Shown here in pieces: positions 47,366-57,095 of a DNA stretch of 64,000 bases. The notes under the pieces were generated by a model that was given only the letters and a program-made list of their open reading frames with translations, was not told the origin of the DNA and ran no database searches. The stretch covers positions 62,001-126,000 of the forward strand of contig JAQMWT010000341.1 in NCBI GenBank assembly GCA_029834535.1. The letters run 5' to 3'. Both the position numbers and the translations under genes were made by a program. How positions within the stretch are numbered: the first letter of the stretch is position 1; every line of letters starts with the position of its first letter. This DNA comes from Chrysophaeum taylorii (lineage: Eukaryota; Sar; Pelagophyceae; Pelagomonadales; Pelagomonadaceae).

Positions 47366-50206
47366 GGAGAGCGTCCCGCCCGAGAGCCGACCAAGATTCG
47401 GCGGCGAAAGCCAGTTTCCCCTCGACGTGTACGATCGCGCCTACGAGACAGGCAACCCAATCGACGCCAAGCTGGTATGCGCCCGGCTGTGTTTGTATTC
47501 CTCTCAAACGAATACTTGTCTCCGTGTTTGTAGGACTTTGCGAATTTTCGCGAGGACTTGCCCGACTTCTTGGCGCGTCTCGACACGATCATGAACGAGT
47601 TCACGTTGACCCCGTTCGTCGAGGAGAAGATTATATCGTGGTGCCAGGACAAGCGTCTCGTCATCATTAAGAGCTGGCGAGATTTGCGCGCCGACGTCTT
47701 GCCCAAGCTCGAGCTGGACGCCACGAGAGAGTACTTCGTGCAGCACCTCGCGCTCTACGAGTTTCGACAACTGACGTCCAGTTCAATCGCCGAGCTCGAG
47801 ATCAGCTCCTACCCTGGGTACCAGAAGTCGTGGACGGTGCTGACGCACCCGTTCCTCAACATCGGGCTGGGGCACGAGATGCTATTGATTCTGGTCCGAT
47901 ATGTCCGGGTCACGCGACTGCAAACGCTCTTGCGCGATAAGCCGCCCGAGTTTGATGCGGGGTGGTATGACGCTCTAAGGCCTATCCTCCACGGCTTGGC
48001 CCCGAAACTCTGCTCGACGCTCACGCCCAGGCAGACTTGGGACCTGCTCTCAGGTGGCGAGTTCCGCTTCTACGAACGCAACGAGATCGTCTTCGAGGAG
48101 GGCGACGCACCTGACGGTTACTACGTCTGCCTGTGTGGATCCGTTGGCATTCACAAGCAACCGTTGTTGGGTTCCGACGACGGCGACCGGTCGTCGGGCG
48201 ACCGAGACGACGATCACGAAAGGAAAGCCAACAACGAGGGTACCGCTGCCGACGAGGCGTCGTTGACGGCCAGGTACGGCGAGCGACTGGTCGTGCTCAT
48301 GGCCGGCGCAAGTTTCGGAGAAGTGGGATTTAGTTCGCACGCCAAGGGTCGCGCGGCGACGGTTGTTTCGCTCGGCGACCAAAATACTCTACTCTCGTTG
48401 GAACCACCACCACCACCCCAGTTTACACGCGCCTACGACCGCACGATATGTTACGTCGTCTCGGGCGAAACCTTTGATCTCGTGTTCGGCGAGCGCACGA
48501 AGCAATTCGATGCCAAGGTTGACACTCTCAAAGCCAATTATCTGTATCAACATTGGGACCTCGAGGACCTCTACAAGATGGCGGTGCGCATGCAACGCAA
48601 ATGCGTCAAGCCGATGCAAAACATCACTTATCCCGATCATCCAGAGGTTGCCTTCATCAAACGCGGCACGGCGCGCATCTACAAGCGAGGCACGAAGGAG
48701 GACGGCTTTAATTTCGAGGTCGCGCTCGTCGGAACCAACGACGTATTTGGAGTGGGCGAGATGGTCCGTAGCTACGCCGGCGGCCAACGCTGGGCGGTGG
48801 CTGAGTCCGAAACCGAGGCGTTCGTCGTTTCGCTTCCTGTTGCGCGCGAGCTGACGTGTGCCAACAAGATAAGTGCGACCATCGTTGCCGAGCGCGCCGA
48901 GGCGCGCCACCACTGGGAGAGCGTCTGCTTGGCCTCGAAGGAACACGTGGAAATCACGTTCGAAATGATGAAGTATGCCAAATATTCGATCCATCCCGAC
49001 GGCCCGATAGAGCTCAAAGAGCGGCGGCGCTCCCCCTCGAAGGTCGTGACGCGAGAAGTTACCAAAGATATCGAATTCGCGATCCAACAGACCGACAAGC
49101 TTCTGAGCGCAGCGACCACGCTCGAGGCCGAGGGATCCTATGTCCAGGCCGAGGAGGCGCTCATCCGGTGCCTCGAGATGTGCAAAGATAAGATCAAGAA
49201 GATTCGCCAAATGCGCCGCGAGGATGGTCGCTACGCACCTCAGCAGTCGCTGCTGGCCCGCGCGCTGCGCCAGCGTATTGCCGCGTGCAATCAACGCAGT
49301 ATCAAGGCGACACAGCTTCGCGTCAAGGACGAGATGGAGAACGGTCGAATGCAGCGACGAGGCAACGTCAACACCGATGACATTGTCGCCAAGCATGCCC
49401 TGGAGAATATTAACGTCGCGAACGAGTCCGGAGAAAGCGAGGATAGCGACGACGAAACCGAAGACTCTGAGGAGGAGGAGGAGGAGGAGGATGACTTGTT
49501 TGACGAGGAAAATAACATTCTCGCCGATCCGGCGTCGACCAAATCCCTGGCTGCAATGTACGTGAGTCACGTACCCGAAGTGACCGAGGATATGGATCCC
49601 GCGACGAGACTTCGGGTCCGACTACAGGCGCTCGAATATGCGCTGTCGATGGTGACGCGTGACGAGCGGCAGCAAGAGGAGGCCCCCCGATTCCCCACGG
49701 AACGGTCTGCGTCAAGCGTGACTTCAACGTCCTTACCCAAGGCTCGCCGTCAGTCAAAGCGCGTTGGCTTCCGACAAGCCTCGGCGGACGAAAGATCCAA
49801 GCGATCAGAAACGTATACGGTCCTCAACCACATCGAGGTGACGCCGCTCAGGGAGGTCAAGCGAAGGAAGCAGTCACAGATCGGCTCTGCCCTGCGCCGG
49901 AGTCGTGCACTCCAAGAGAGCGGCTCGATGCTCACGCTCGATCAGGAGCGTCGACTGGGCAGGTACGGCCTCCCCGCAATTTTAGGGAACTCGTCGACAC
50001 CGTGCTTGCATAGCACCGCGATGGCGACGCAGCCCGTTGTTTCTAGATCATGTGCGAGACCCAACCGACAAAGCACCATCAAGCCGGCGGCAATACCCAC
50101 CGTCAAGACCCAATGCCCCACTTTCGGAGGTGGTGGTGCTAGGACGACTATGCCCAAATCGGCGACGCAGGTGCCAAGGCGCAAAATGCTGCCCAACATC
50201 CCGTAG
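47364..50206 (+). CDS. Cyclic-nucleotide-binding-domain protein, 927 aa
   Basis: Exons 47364..47474 and 47534..50206, joined in phase by removal of a 59-nt intron (donor GTATGC, acceptor TTGTAG): PIDAKL then DFANFREDLPDFLARL. Residues ~180-300 form a cNMP-binding jelly roll: GEFRFYERNEIVFEEGDAPD, YYVCLCGSVGIHK, GERLVVLMAGASFGEVGFSS (the G-E phosphate-binding cassette) and GRAATVVS. A second, weaker one is at ~380-500 (PEVAFIKRGTARIYKRGTKE, GVGEMVRSYAGGQRWA). A helical region, an acidic run (SEEEEEEEDDLFDEE) and a basic tail follow. No kinase, GEF or channel domain was seen, so it may be a sensor scaffold. An alternative in-frame ATG at 47325 would extend antisense into the small ORF. Confidence 0.82.
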
Positions 50207-50782
50207 TCCCTGCGCACCATTCCCCAGAATACCAGGGAACGTTAATTTCGCATGGCGCGTGCCGTACGGCGATATATGCACCACGTGGTGGAGTAGAAGC
50301 CCATCGCAAGCACGGCTCAGAAGCACTCAATCGCACGCGCACATGCGGCTCTCGCGATGCACAGCAGAGACCTGGTGGTGACTCCGCCATTTTCCCCGGC
50401 ACGGAAACGATATGTCCCATGGTATTATTGGCCGCCGTCGGTCGTCTTGTCATTTAGGGTATCTACTAAAGGTTGACTGCGCGTTCGCAGTGGGACGGGG
50501 TATGGCCGGGGGGCGAAGACGGAAGGTTATCGACGAGTTGGTTGTCAGTCACACCGCGGTCTCCTCGTCGCATGGCGACAAGCTTGATGGTCACTCTCCG
50601 CCGACCGACCTTTCGGCGCTCCTCGTCTACAGGCCCGTGATTCCGGACTGGCTCCTGTCGGTCCGGCCTGGCTCCCATGCTCGGGAGAGGTCTGAATTTA
50701 GTTAGTTAGACTGCGAAGAGGTAAGCACACAGTGCAGAGGATTGGGTCTAGCCTCAGAGCTAGCGTCGTCGTGAGATCGTCG
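50207..50782. other. Intergenic DNA, nothing recognised
   Basis: Short ORFs only. It holds the 3' flank of the cNMP gene and the presumed promoter of the carrier gene. Confidence 0.5.
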
Positions 50783-51667
50783 ATGGCGAAACGGAATACG
50801 CTGCGCGTTGGCGTTGCGGGCGCCGCCGCTGGAAGCATCGAAATCGTTTGCACGTATCCTCTGGAATTCGCCAAGACACAGCTGCAGCTGGAGCACGGGG
50901 CCGCGGCGACGCACACGGGGTTCAAGAGGGGGACGATCGACTGCCTCGTCAGGACGGCGCGGGAGCACGGGGTGCGCGGGCTGTACAAGGGCGCGACGCC
51001 GTGGTTCGTGTTCGCCGGTCCGCGGAGCGCGGTCCGGTTCGCAACGTTCGAGTATCTCCGCGGCGCGGCCGAACGATGGGGAATCAGACGTAGCGAGTTC
51101 GCGTGCGGGCTGGTCGCGGGCGCTGTTGAGGGTATGCTCACGCAGACACCCATGCAAGCTATCCAGATAAAGCTTGTCCACGACGCGTCTCCGGGCGTCG
51201 TTAACAAGCGGTTTGCTGGCATGGGTTTTCTCGAGAGCGTCGCAGCCATCGTTAGGAAAGACGGCTTCTGGAACGGGTTGTATTGCGGCGTTGGACCCGC
51301 GGTCGCCAAGGGCGCCGTAACGAACGGTCTCCGCTTCTTCGGCTACCACGGCATCGTCAACCGCGTGTCGCCACGCGACAAGCCGTCCGTCGCGCTCTCG
51401 ATGACCGCGGGCGGGCTTGCCGGCGCCTTCTCGGCAGTCGTCTCGCAGCCCATCGATACGGTCAAGGCCAACATGATGGGCCTCGATGCGCATCGCTACA
51501 AGAGCTCGTGGGACTGCGCGTGGTCCATCATCAAAGCCGACGGCCTTGTCGCCTTGTGGAACGGGGTCGGGCCGCGCACCGGCCGCGTCTTCCTCGAGGT
51601 CGGTCTCCAGTTTTCCCTCTTCGAGCAGATATTTAGTCTCGTCGACCGCATATTTGACAAGGCGTAG
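50783..51667 (+). CDS. Mitochondrial carrier, tricarboxylate (citrate) carrier type
   Basis: A 294-aa SLC25-family transporter with three ~100-residue repeats. The Px[DE]xx[KR] signatures are visible: CTYPLEFAKTQLQLE in repeat 1, a degenerate QTPMQAIQIKLVHD in repeat 2, and SQPIDTVKANMMGLD in repeat 3. The repeat-1 signature P-L-E-F-x-K-T-Q-L-Q-L is close to the P-T-E-Y-x-K-T-Q-L-Q-L of citrate carriers, supporting export of citrate for lipid synthesis. Start ATG 50783 (MAKRNTLRV); the GTG 17 codons upstream is less likely. A CTTT microsatellite (51668-51694) follows the stop. Confidence 0.88.
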   Translation: MAKRNTLRVGVAGAAAGSIEIVCTYPLEFAKTQLQLEHGAAATHTGFKRGTIDCLVRTAREHGVRGLYKGATPWFVFAGPRSAVRFATFEYLRGAAERWGIRRSEFACGLVAGAVEGMLTQTPMQAIQIKLVHDASPGVVNKRFAGMGFLESVAAIVRKDGFWNGLYCGVGPAVAKGAVTNGLRFFGYHGIVNRVSPRDKPSVALSMTAGGLAGAFSAVVSQPIDTVKANMMGLDAHRYKSSWDCAWSIIKADGLVALWNGVGPRTGRVFLEVGLQFSLFEQIFSLVDRIFDKA

Positions 51668-51694
51668 CCTTTCTTTCTTTCTTTCTTTCTTTCT
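51668..51694. repeat. CTTT tetranucleotide repeat
   Basis: Six to seven units starting right after the carrier stop codon, followed by TATAAAA. Confidence 0.85.
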
Positions 51695-51920
51695 ATAAAA
51701 AGAGTGCAGTGTCTGGATCTATCTTCTGTCCTCGTCGAGAGGGAGGTCGCCGGGTGGCATTACGCTCGTACGTCACACACATGATGTACGTACGCCGCAC
51801 GTTAGCTGTTCATCTTCCGCGGGCAGAGAAGATCGAAACAACACCACGATCTCGAAACAACGAGTGGGACGGACAGAGTGCGCCGACTAGGTCCCGCGTA
51901 CTTATCTCCGCCCGTCAGGC

Positions 51921-52006
51921 ACATCCCTCATACCCCACAAACCCACCCACATCCTTCATGCTCCCCACACACACCCCCCCCTCTTAGCAGTCGACATTTA
52001 AAGACA
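51921..52006 (+). promoter_or_regulatory. Long copy 3 of the dispersed upstream element
   Basis: An 86-bp stretch homologous to 3064-3146: ACATCCCTCATACCCCACAA, then CCCACCCACATCCTTCATG, an AC/C run, and the core at 51981-52006. It differs from copy 1 by a few substitutions and a 4-bp AC insertion. It ends 185 bp before the ATG of the DMT transporter. Confidence 0.6.
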
Positions 52007-52190
52007 GAGTGCGCCAGAAATGTTCTGCACTTAATTCGGACAACGACGTATCCTACGTCGATCTTATTATTAGGTTCTGGAGTCTTTGCAGTACTACTAC
52101 GTATTCAAACGTAGTACTACGTAGCAACATTAACGGATAATTAGGATTTGTCGAGAAGGAAAAACCCTTGGTCGTGTGGCGGTGACGACT

Positions 52191-53417
52191 ATGTTGTTGA
52201 TGAATGGCCCGGGTCGAAAGAAGCGCCTGGCCATAATGGCCAACGTCATTTCGAACTTGTGCTGGGGCTCGGCCGCCGTCGTTGGGGACCTGGTGATGTT
52301 CGAGGGCTCGTCGCCCGTACTTTTTGCCGCGGCGCGGTCGTGGTTCGCGTTGGCCCTCCTCGGGTTTCAGGCCAAATGCCTCGGGAAAGCGAGCGTTGCA
52401 CCGCCCCAGGCCGTGCGGTGCGGTGTGTGGCTGTTTCTGACCGAGCTGTGCTACTTGCTCGGGCTCCAGATGTGCGGCGCGATCACAGCTGCCGCGTGGC
52501 AACCGGTCACGCCGCTCCTCACGGAGGCGGCCAAGTGCTTCGTCGCGTCCGAACGCGCTTCGTGGGCGCGAACGGTAGGCGTCGTGGTCGCGTTTGTCGG
52601 GACACTCATCATGTCGAGTCCAACAGGGGGTGACAGCGTCGCCGCAAACGGCGTCTTTTTTGTCCAATGCGTGGCGATGACGGCTTACACGTTCGAGACG
52701 CGACATCTCATCAAAAACGGTCACGAACCACTCACCGTGACGGTGTGGTCTTTGTGCGGATCGTCAATTTTGTTCGCGCCAACCGTGCTCGCATTTTCGC
52801 GGCAGCCGCTCCTGAGCCTTGTCTGCCCCGCCGACGACTGCCACGGCGGCCTCCTCTTACCCGACACGGCTCTCCCGGGGTTGGCGTACTTCGTCGTCTT
52901 CGGCACCGCGCTTCCCTTCCTTCTGTTTGCTTATGCGAACTCTGGCGCGATCGACGTCAGCCTCGTCGCGGTCTCGTGCGTGCTGCAGCCCCTCACGGCC
53001 GCCTTTCTCGCGTGGATCCTGGTGCTCGCGACGTCTCCCCCGCACTACGGCGCCTCGGGACCCACGAATGCGACGCTCCTTGGCGCGGCTGTCGTCCTCG
53101 CCGGCCTCTTCCTTGTCGCACGCTACGAGGAGGGCCCGCCGCCATCATCGTCGCCCAAGGAGGATTCTCAGTACCTAACCACCAAGACCCACGACACCAA
53201 AGGACCCGACATCGAGAACGACCCCCCCGCCGCCAAAGCCGAAGAAATTGCCCTGCTCGCGCGGCGCGACAAAGACCCGCCCGACGCCACCGACGCCGAA
53301 AGGACCTCCTTGTTGCTCTCACACCAGCACACTCGCGTCTCTGCCGCCGCTCCTAGTGGCGGTGACCACAGGACTTACGACACCGTCGATGCCTTTTGTT
53401 GCGACCCCGCCCAATAA
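52191..53417 (+). CDS. EamA/DMT-superfamily (SLC35-like) transporter
   Basis: A 408-aa protein with about ten TM helices in two EamA-like halves: IMANVISNLCWGSAAVVGDL, SPVLFAAARSWFALALLGFQ, then TAAAWQPVTPLLTEAAKCFV, the typical half-site, VGVVVAFVGTLIMSS, and in the second half LPGLAYFVVFGTALPFLLFA, VSCVLQPLTAAFLAWILV. The C-terminal ~100 residues are polar, with DKDPPDATDAERTSLL. The superfamily moves metabolites such as nucleotide sugars, thiamine or drugs; the substrate is unknown. Start ATG 52191; the GTG five codons upstream is not needed. Upstream-element copy 3 lies 185 bp before it. Confidence 0.85.
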   Translation: MLLMNGPGRKKRLAIMANVISNLCWGSAAVVGDLVMFEGSSPVLFAAARSWFALALLGFQAKCLGKASVAPPQAVRCGVWLFLTELCYLLGLQMCGAITAAAWQPVTPLLTEAAKCFVASERASWARTVGVVVAFVGTLIMSSPTGGDSVAANGVFFVQCVAMTAYTFETRHLIKNGHEPLTVTVWSLCGSSILFAPTVLAFSRQPLLSLVCPADDCHGGLLLPDTALPGLAYFVVFGTALPFLLFAYANSGAIDVSLVAVSCVLQPLTAAFLAWILVLATSPPHYGASGPTNATLLGAAVVLAGLFLVARYEEGPPPSSSPKEDSQYLTTKTHDTKGPDIENDPPAAKAEEIALLARRDKDPPDATDAERTSLLLSHQHTRVSAAAPSGGDHRTYDTVDAFCCDPAQ

Positions 53418-53450
53418 ATAAATAAAATAATAAGAATAATAAACCGGGTC

Positions 53451-53475
53451 GTAACAGTCGCATTTTTGTTGGTGT
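53451..53475 (+). promoter_or_regulatory. Possible decayed copy of the upstream element
   Basis: GTAACAGTCGCATTTTTG resembles the core and especially the 59457 copy (TTAACAGTCGACCTTTTTAAA). It ends ~70-93 bp before the first C2-gene ATG. Weak on its own. Confidence 0.3.
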
Positions 53476-53543
53476 TGTTGCACCTGACTCAGTCGAAGAG
53501 GCCCACCGCGTAAAAAGAAGATAATTCCGTCTATACAAAAAAC

Positions 53544-56500
53544 ATGTACTCGAGCCTGTTCGGGAAGGGAGCTCGAGTCGTCGACGTTGACGACGACGAG
53601 GATCGATGCTTTGGCCCGCGGGCTTCAAACATCGAGGACGACCCCGGGATGCCGGCGAACGAACTCGTGATTTGGTTGTATCGCGGGCGCGACCTGCGCG
53701 TTGGGGATGTGCCGATTTTCATAAACGCCGACTCGGCCGGGAGCTCTGACCCGCAGTGCATTTTCACCCTCTACCAGACGGGACACGCGCACCCACCCAC
53801 GGTTTCTTCGCGCGTTGTCGAAAAGTCGCTGAATCCGGAATGGTATGAACAGCTTTCGTTAGCCGTCGTCGATCCGCCGGAACGAGGCAACAACTACCTG
53901 CTCGAAGTCGACGTGCGCGACGTTGACGTCTTCGACAGCGACGAACTCGGGAGATTTGGTGTCTCATTCAGCGCGAAGGAGGTCGAGAAGCATTCAATTA
54001 AGGAGCGATTGACTTATGAATTGGAAAAGGGCGCGGACGCGACAATCGACGCGACCGGCTCGATCGATTGCGCGTTTCGGTGGCGCTACAATCCGAACTT
54101 GGAAGTGCTTCGACCCGATGTCCAAACCGACTGGGCGACGAACAATGCCCCAAACGAGCTCCGGGTGGCGCTCTTCCGCGCGAAGCTCGAGAAGGAGGCG
54201 AGGGTGGCGACTTTGAAGATCATCGGGCCAAAGGAAGAACGCGACGAGCCTGCCGCGAAGTGCGCGGCGTTGCACGCGAGCGCGAAAAACCCCGTGTGGA
54301 AGCAAGTTGTAAATCTGCCCTGTGCTCATCCTCGCGACGAACTCCCAAAACCGGAGGACTACCCAACGCTCGAGTGTTCGTTCGGCGAAGACCGGTCGTG
54401 TTTCGTGCAGCTGCTGCCGTTGGCCCGCAAGTACGCGGTGGCGAACAAAACCTACGATATTCTCGATGTCAAGACTGGAGGTGTCGTCGGAAGTTTAGAG
54501 ATGACTTTGGTGTGGCGCTTCAATCCGACGCTGCCGGGGGCGGAGAAGGCAGAGAATTTGATGGCATTTACCACACCGACGGTCATCGAGCAGACGGTGC
54601 TCGCCGGGGAAAATATGTTTTACGACGCGGCCAACATCACCCTATTATTGAGCGACATTTACCGAATTTCGCAAGATTGGAAAGTGTGCGTCGACGCCAT
54701 CAGCGTTGTCGTCGGATTAGTTCCCGTGATCACCGACGCCATGATCGAAGCGATGGCCATCGCGCGGTATACGATCGACGCGCTCGTGGCCGCGAGCTTA
54801 AATCCAGTCGCCGTGGCAAATTTGTTGCAACGAACGTACTCGGTGGCAACGAACGCCAAGCACCTCTTTCGTATGTACGACGAGTCGGGCCGCTTCATCG
54901 ACGCCATTTTGTCGATCGAAACTTTCGTCGTATTGGTGATGGACGTCATGGCTCGAGGGTACGTGCTTTATCAAACCCATTACGCAAAGGTTGAAAAGAA
55001 AGAACGAAACGAAGCGCAGTCGATCTTCGTTCGGTCCGGTGGCAAGCTGTCCGAATTTGACTTTGAGCCGGAGTGGGCGCGACGCCAGGACTTGTATCCG
55101 AAAGAAGACCCTAACGTGTTGTACTTTGGGCTTTCGCGAGCGCGCGACCTCGCGATTCGAGACGAATACGAGGCGCTTCCGGCGATAAGCAATGCCATAT
55201 CTTACATGAGCAACTCGATGTTGTTTGGAGGCGAGCCCGAAGAAAAGAAAGACGAGCAACCAAGCTCCTCCTCGTGGACATCCTTCTTCAGCTCCTCAAA
55301 AAAAAAGAAGAACCAAAAAACGGGGGGTGATGAAAAAGGTAGGAAAAAAGGATCGTCCGACCCGTCGATGCGGGTCACCGTTCATGCCGGAGACGCCCTC
55401 AACCCGAAAGGCGAATGGAGGTCGTCGACCAAACCAGCAAATCTCAATCCCGTCTGGAACGAGGAAATGAGATTCGTTGGCATTACTACGCCGAGCAGCG
55501 CGACGAAACCAAAGGTGGCGGTCGAAGACGACGACGACGGCGTCACGCGGTTGGGGTGTTGCGAACAACGAAGGTGGAAGCCCAAGGACCGCAACCTCGT
55601 CGACGGTATGTACCTCGAGCGCGCTCGGACCCTGCGCGCTGAAAAAGCGGCTCGAGCCCAGCAGTACCGCGTCGATTGCTACTTGGAAGATATCGACTGG
55701 TTCTCGGAGAACGATTTTATGGGCTTCATTTCGTTGGACTTGCTCGCTCTCAAGGACCACGCAGTCTCTCGAAAGTGGCACCTCTTTGAAAAGAAACCAC
55801 CTGACTACGACAACACCGAAACCGTCAAAAAACAGGAGTCGAATTACTGGTGGAACGACGACGACGCCGCCGCCCGCGACGAGGACATCTCCGGCGATGT
55901 CGAACTCGTGACGCGATGGCTCTACGAACCCGAGGCCGACCCGTGGACCCCCGAGTTTCCCCGAGATGGTGCCGACGTTGTGCACGTCGGTCTCTTCCAC
56001 GCGCGCCACCTCCCCGCCTTGGATTCTCACGTCGTGAGCGAAGCTTCCTCGGACCCGCGCGTCCAGTTCACTTTGGTGCCCAAGCTCGATAAGGATAAGA
56101 AAGCAGATAAGAGGCACAAGCGCCCGGTGGCGCGGTCCAAACCCAAGCCCCGGACACTCAATCCTGTCTGGCGAGAGGTCTTAAGCCTCCGAAACGTGAA
56201 CGCCGCCGCGCCTCTCCGAGACCATCTCCTTCGCGTTAAGCTCGAGGACAAGGATTTGTTGGGCTCGGACTTCATCGGCAGCGTCGACGTCGACCTTGCC
56301 GATGTCACTACTACCCAACTCAGTCGCCGCACGATCAGGCTCACCAAGCTCGGCAAGTGGGCTAGGACGCCGACGACCACCCTGCCCGAGATTGATCTCT
56401 TCTTACAGCTCGGCCAACCTCCCCCCGACCCCCAAGCAAGCGTCAATATCGGGGCACCGCCGCGTCCCGACGCTTCTTCTTCCGACGGTCGCGGCGACGC

Positions 56501-57095
56501 GCCGCCCGTCGAATGTCGCCGCCGGTGGCGGTGGCGCCAAGGTTTCTTCTTCCGAAAGTCGTCGTCAAAGCGAGCTGTCGGCGGCGCACCGCCAGCAGCC
56601 GATGCGGCAAAAGGTATTGAGCGGGCGGCGACGACAGCCCACGTCGAGTCCGTGGGCATCATGAATAAGGTCGGCCAAAACATCACCACCTTCGTGAAAG
56701 CGGGCGTCGACAACGTCAAGACCATCAAGCACATCTTGGATCACCTGAGAAATTTGAAGAAAGATTGGCACGAGATCCTCAAGAGCATCGCCTACGTGCA
56801 GAACTCGATCCCAAAAATCGTTTCCGCGCTCGAAACTCTCGAGTCGATCGTGCAGCTCATCCTCAAAGCAGTCGAGGGCATCGCTGTCCCGCCCAACCCG
56901 GCCCACATCGTCGACTGGCTCCACACCTTCCGCAAGCTCCTGCGCCAAGGCGCGAGCATCTACGAGATCTACGCCCGAAGAGAAAAGCTCGAGATGTACG
57001 TCAGGCAGCTCTCTAAATTCGCAGAGATGCTCGTCGACACGATCACCAAGGTCGCCAATCTCTCCGAAGAGGGCAGCTGCTGTGGATGCGTGTGA
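53544..57095 (+). CDS. Multi-C2-domain protein, paralog 1
   Basis: A 1183-aa single-exon protein. C2-type units at ~30-165 (ELVIWLYRGRDLRVGD, SSDPQCIF, then acidic loop DVDVFDSDELGRFG), ~190-330 (LRVALFRAKLEKEARVATLK), ~520-800 (SSDPSMRVTVHAGD, DCYLEDIDWFSENDFMGFIS) and ~820-945 (VVHVGLFHARHLPALDSHVV, SSDPRVQF, LEDKDLLGSDFIGSV). SSDP and D-x-D loops suit calcium binding. Two helical domains (~345-470 and ~1035-1180, EILKSIAYVQNSIPKIVSAL) separate and follow them. The C-terminus GSCCGCV is Cys-rich and could be lipidated. It probably binds membranes in a calcium-dependent way; no known family has exactly this order in my knowledge. Paralog 2 starts 2.5 kb downstream on the same strand. Confidence 0.8.
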   Translation: MYSSLFGKGARVVDVDDDEDRCFGPRASNIEDDPGMPANELVIWLYRGRDLRVGDVPIFINADSAGSSDPQCIFTLYQTGHAHPPTVSSRVVEKSLNPEWYEQLSLAVVDPPERGNNYLLEVDVRDVDVFDSDELGRFGVSFSAKEVEKHSIKERLTYELEKGADATIDATGSIDCAFRWRYNPNLEVLRPDVQTDWATNNAPNELRVALFRAKLEKEARVATLKIIGPKEERDEPAAKCAALHASAKNPVWKQVVNLPCAHPRDELPKPEDYPTLECSFGEDRSCFVQLLPLARKYAVANKTYDILDVKTGGVVGSLEMTLVWRFNPTLPGAEKAENLMAFTTPTVIEQTVLAGENMFYDAANITLLLSDIYRISQDWKVCVDAISVVVGLVPVITDAMIEAMAIARYTIDALVAASLNPVAVANLLQRTYSVATNAKHLFRMYDESGRFIDAILSIETFVVLVMDVMARGYVLYQTHYAKVEKKERNEAQSIFVRSGGKLSEFDFEPEWARRQDLYPKEDPNVLYFGLSRARDLAIRDEYEALPAISNAISYMSNSMLFGGEPEEKKDEQPSSSSWTSFFSSSKKKKNQKTGGDEKGRKKGSSDPSMRVTVHAGDALNPKGEWRSSTKPANLNPVWNEEMRFVGITTPSSATKPKVAVEDDDDGVTRLGCCEQRRWKPKDRNLVDGMYLERARTLRAEKAARAQQYRVDCYLEDIDWFSENDFMGFISLDLLALKDHAVSRKWHLFEKKPPDYDNTETVKKQESNYWWNDDDAAARDEDISGDVELVTRWLYEPEADPWTPEFPRDGADVVHVGLFHARHLPALDSHVVSEASSDPRVQFTLVPKLDKDKKADKRHKRPVARSKPKPRTLNPVWREVLSLRNVNAAAPLRDHLLRVKLEDKDLLGSDFIGSVDVDLADVTTTQLSRRTIRLTKLGKWARTPTTTLPEIDLFLQLGQPPPDPQASVNIGAPPRPDASSSDGRGDAPPVECRRRWRWRQGFFFRKSSSKRAVGGAPPAADAAKGIERAATTAHVESVGIMNKVGQNITTFVKAGVDNVKTIKHILDHLRNLKKDWHEILKSIAYVQNSIPKIVSALETLESIVQLILKAVEGIAVPPNPAHIVDWLHTFRKLLRQGASIYEIYARREKLEMYVRQLSKFAEMLVDTITKVANLSEEGSCCGCV

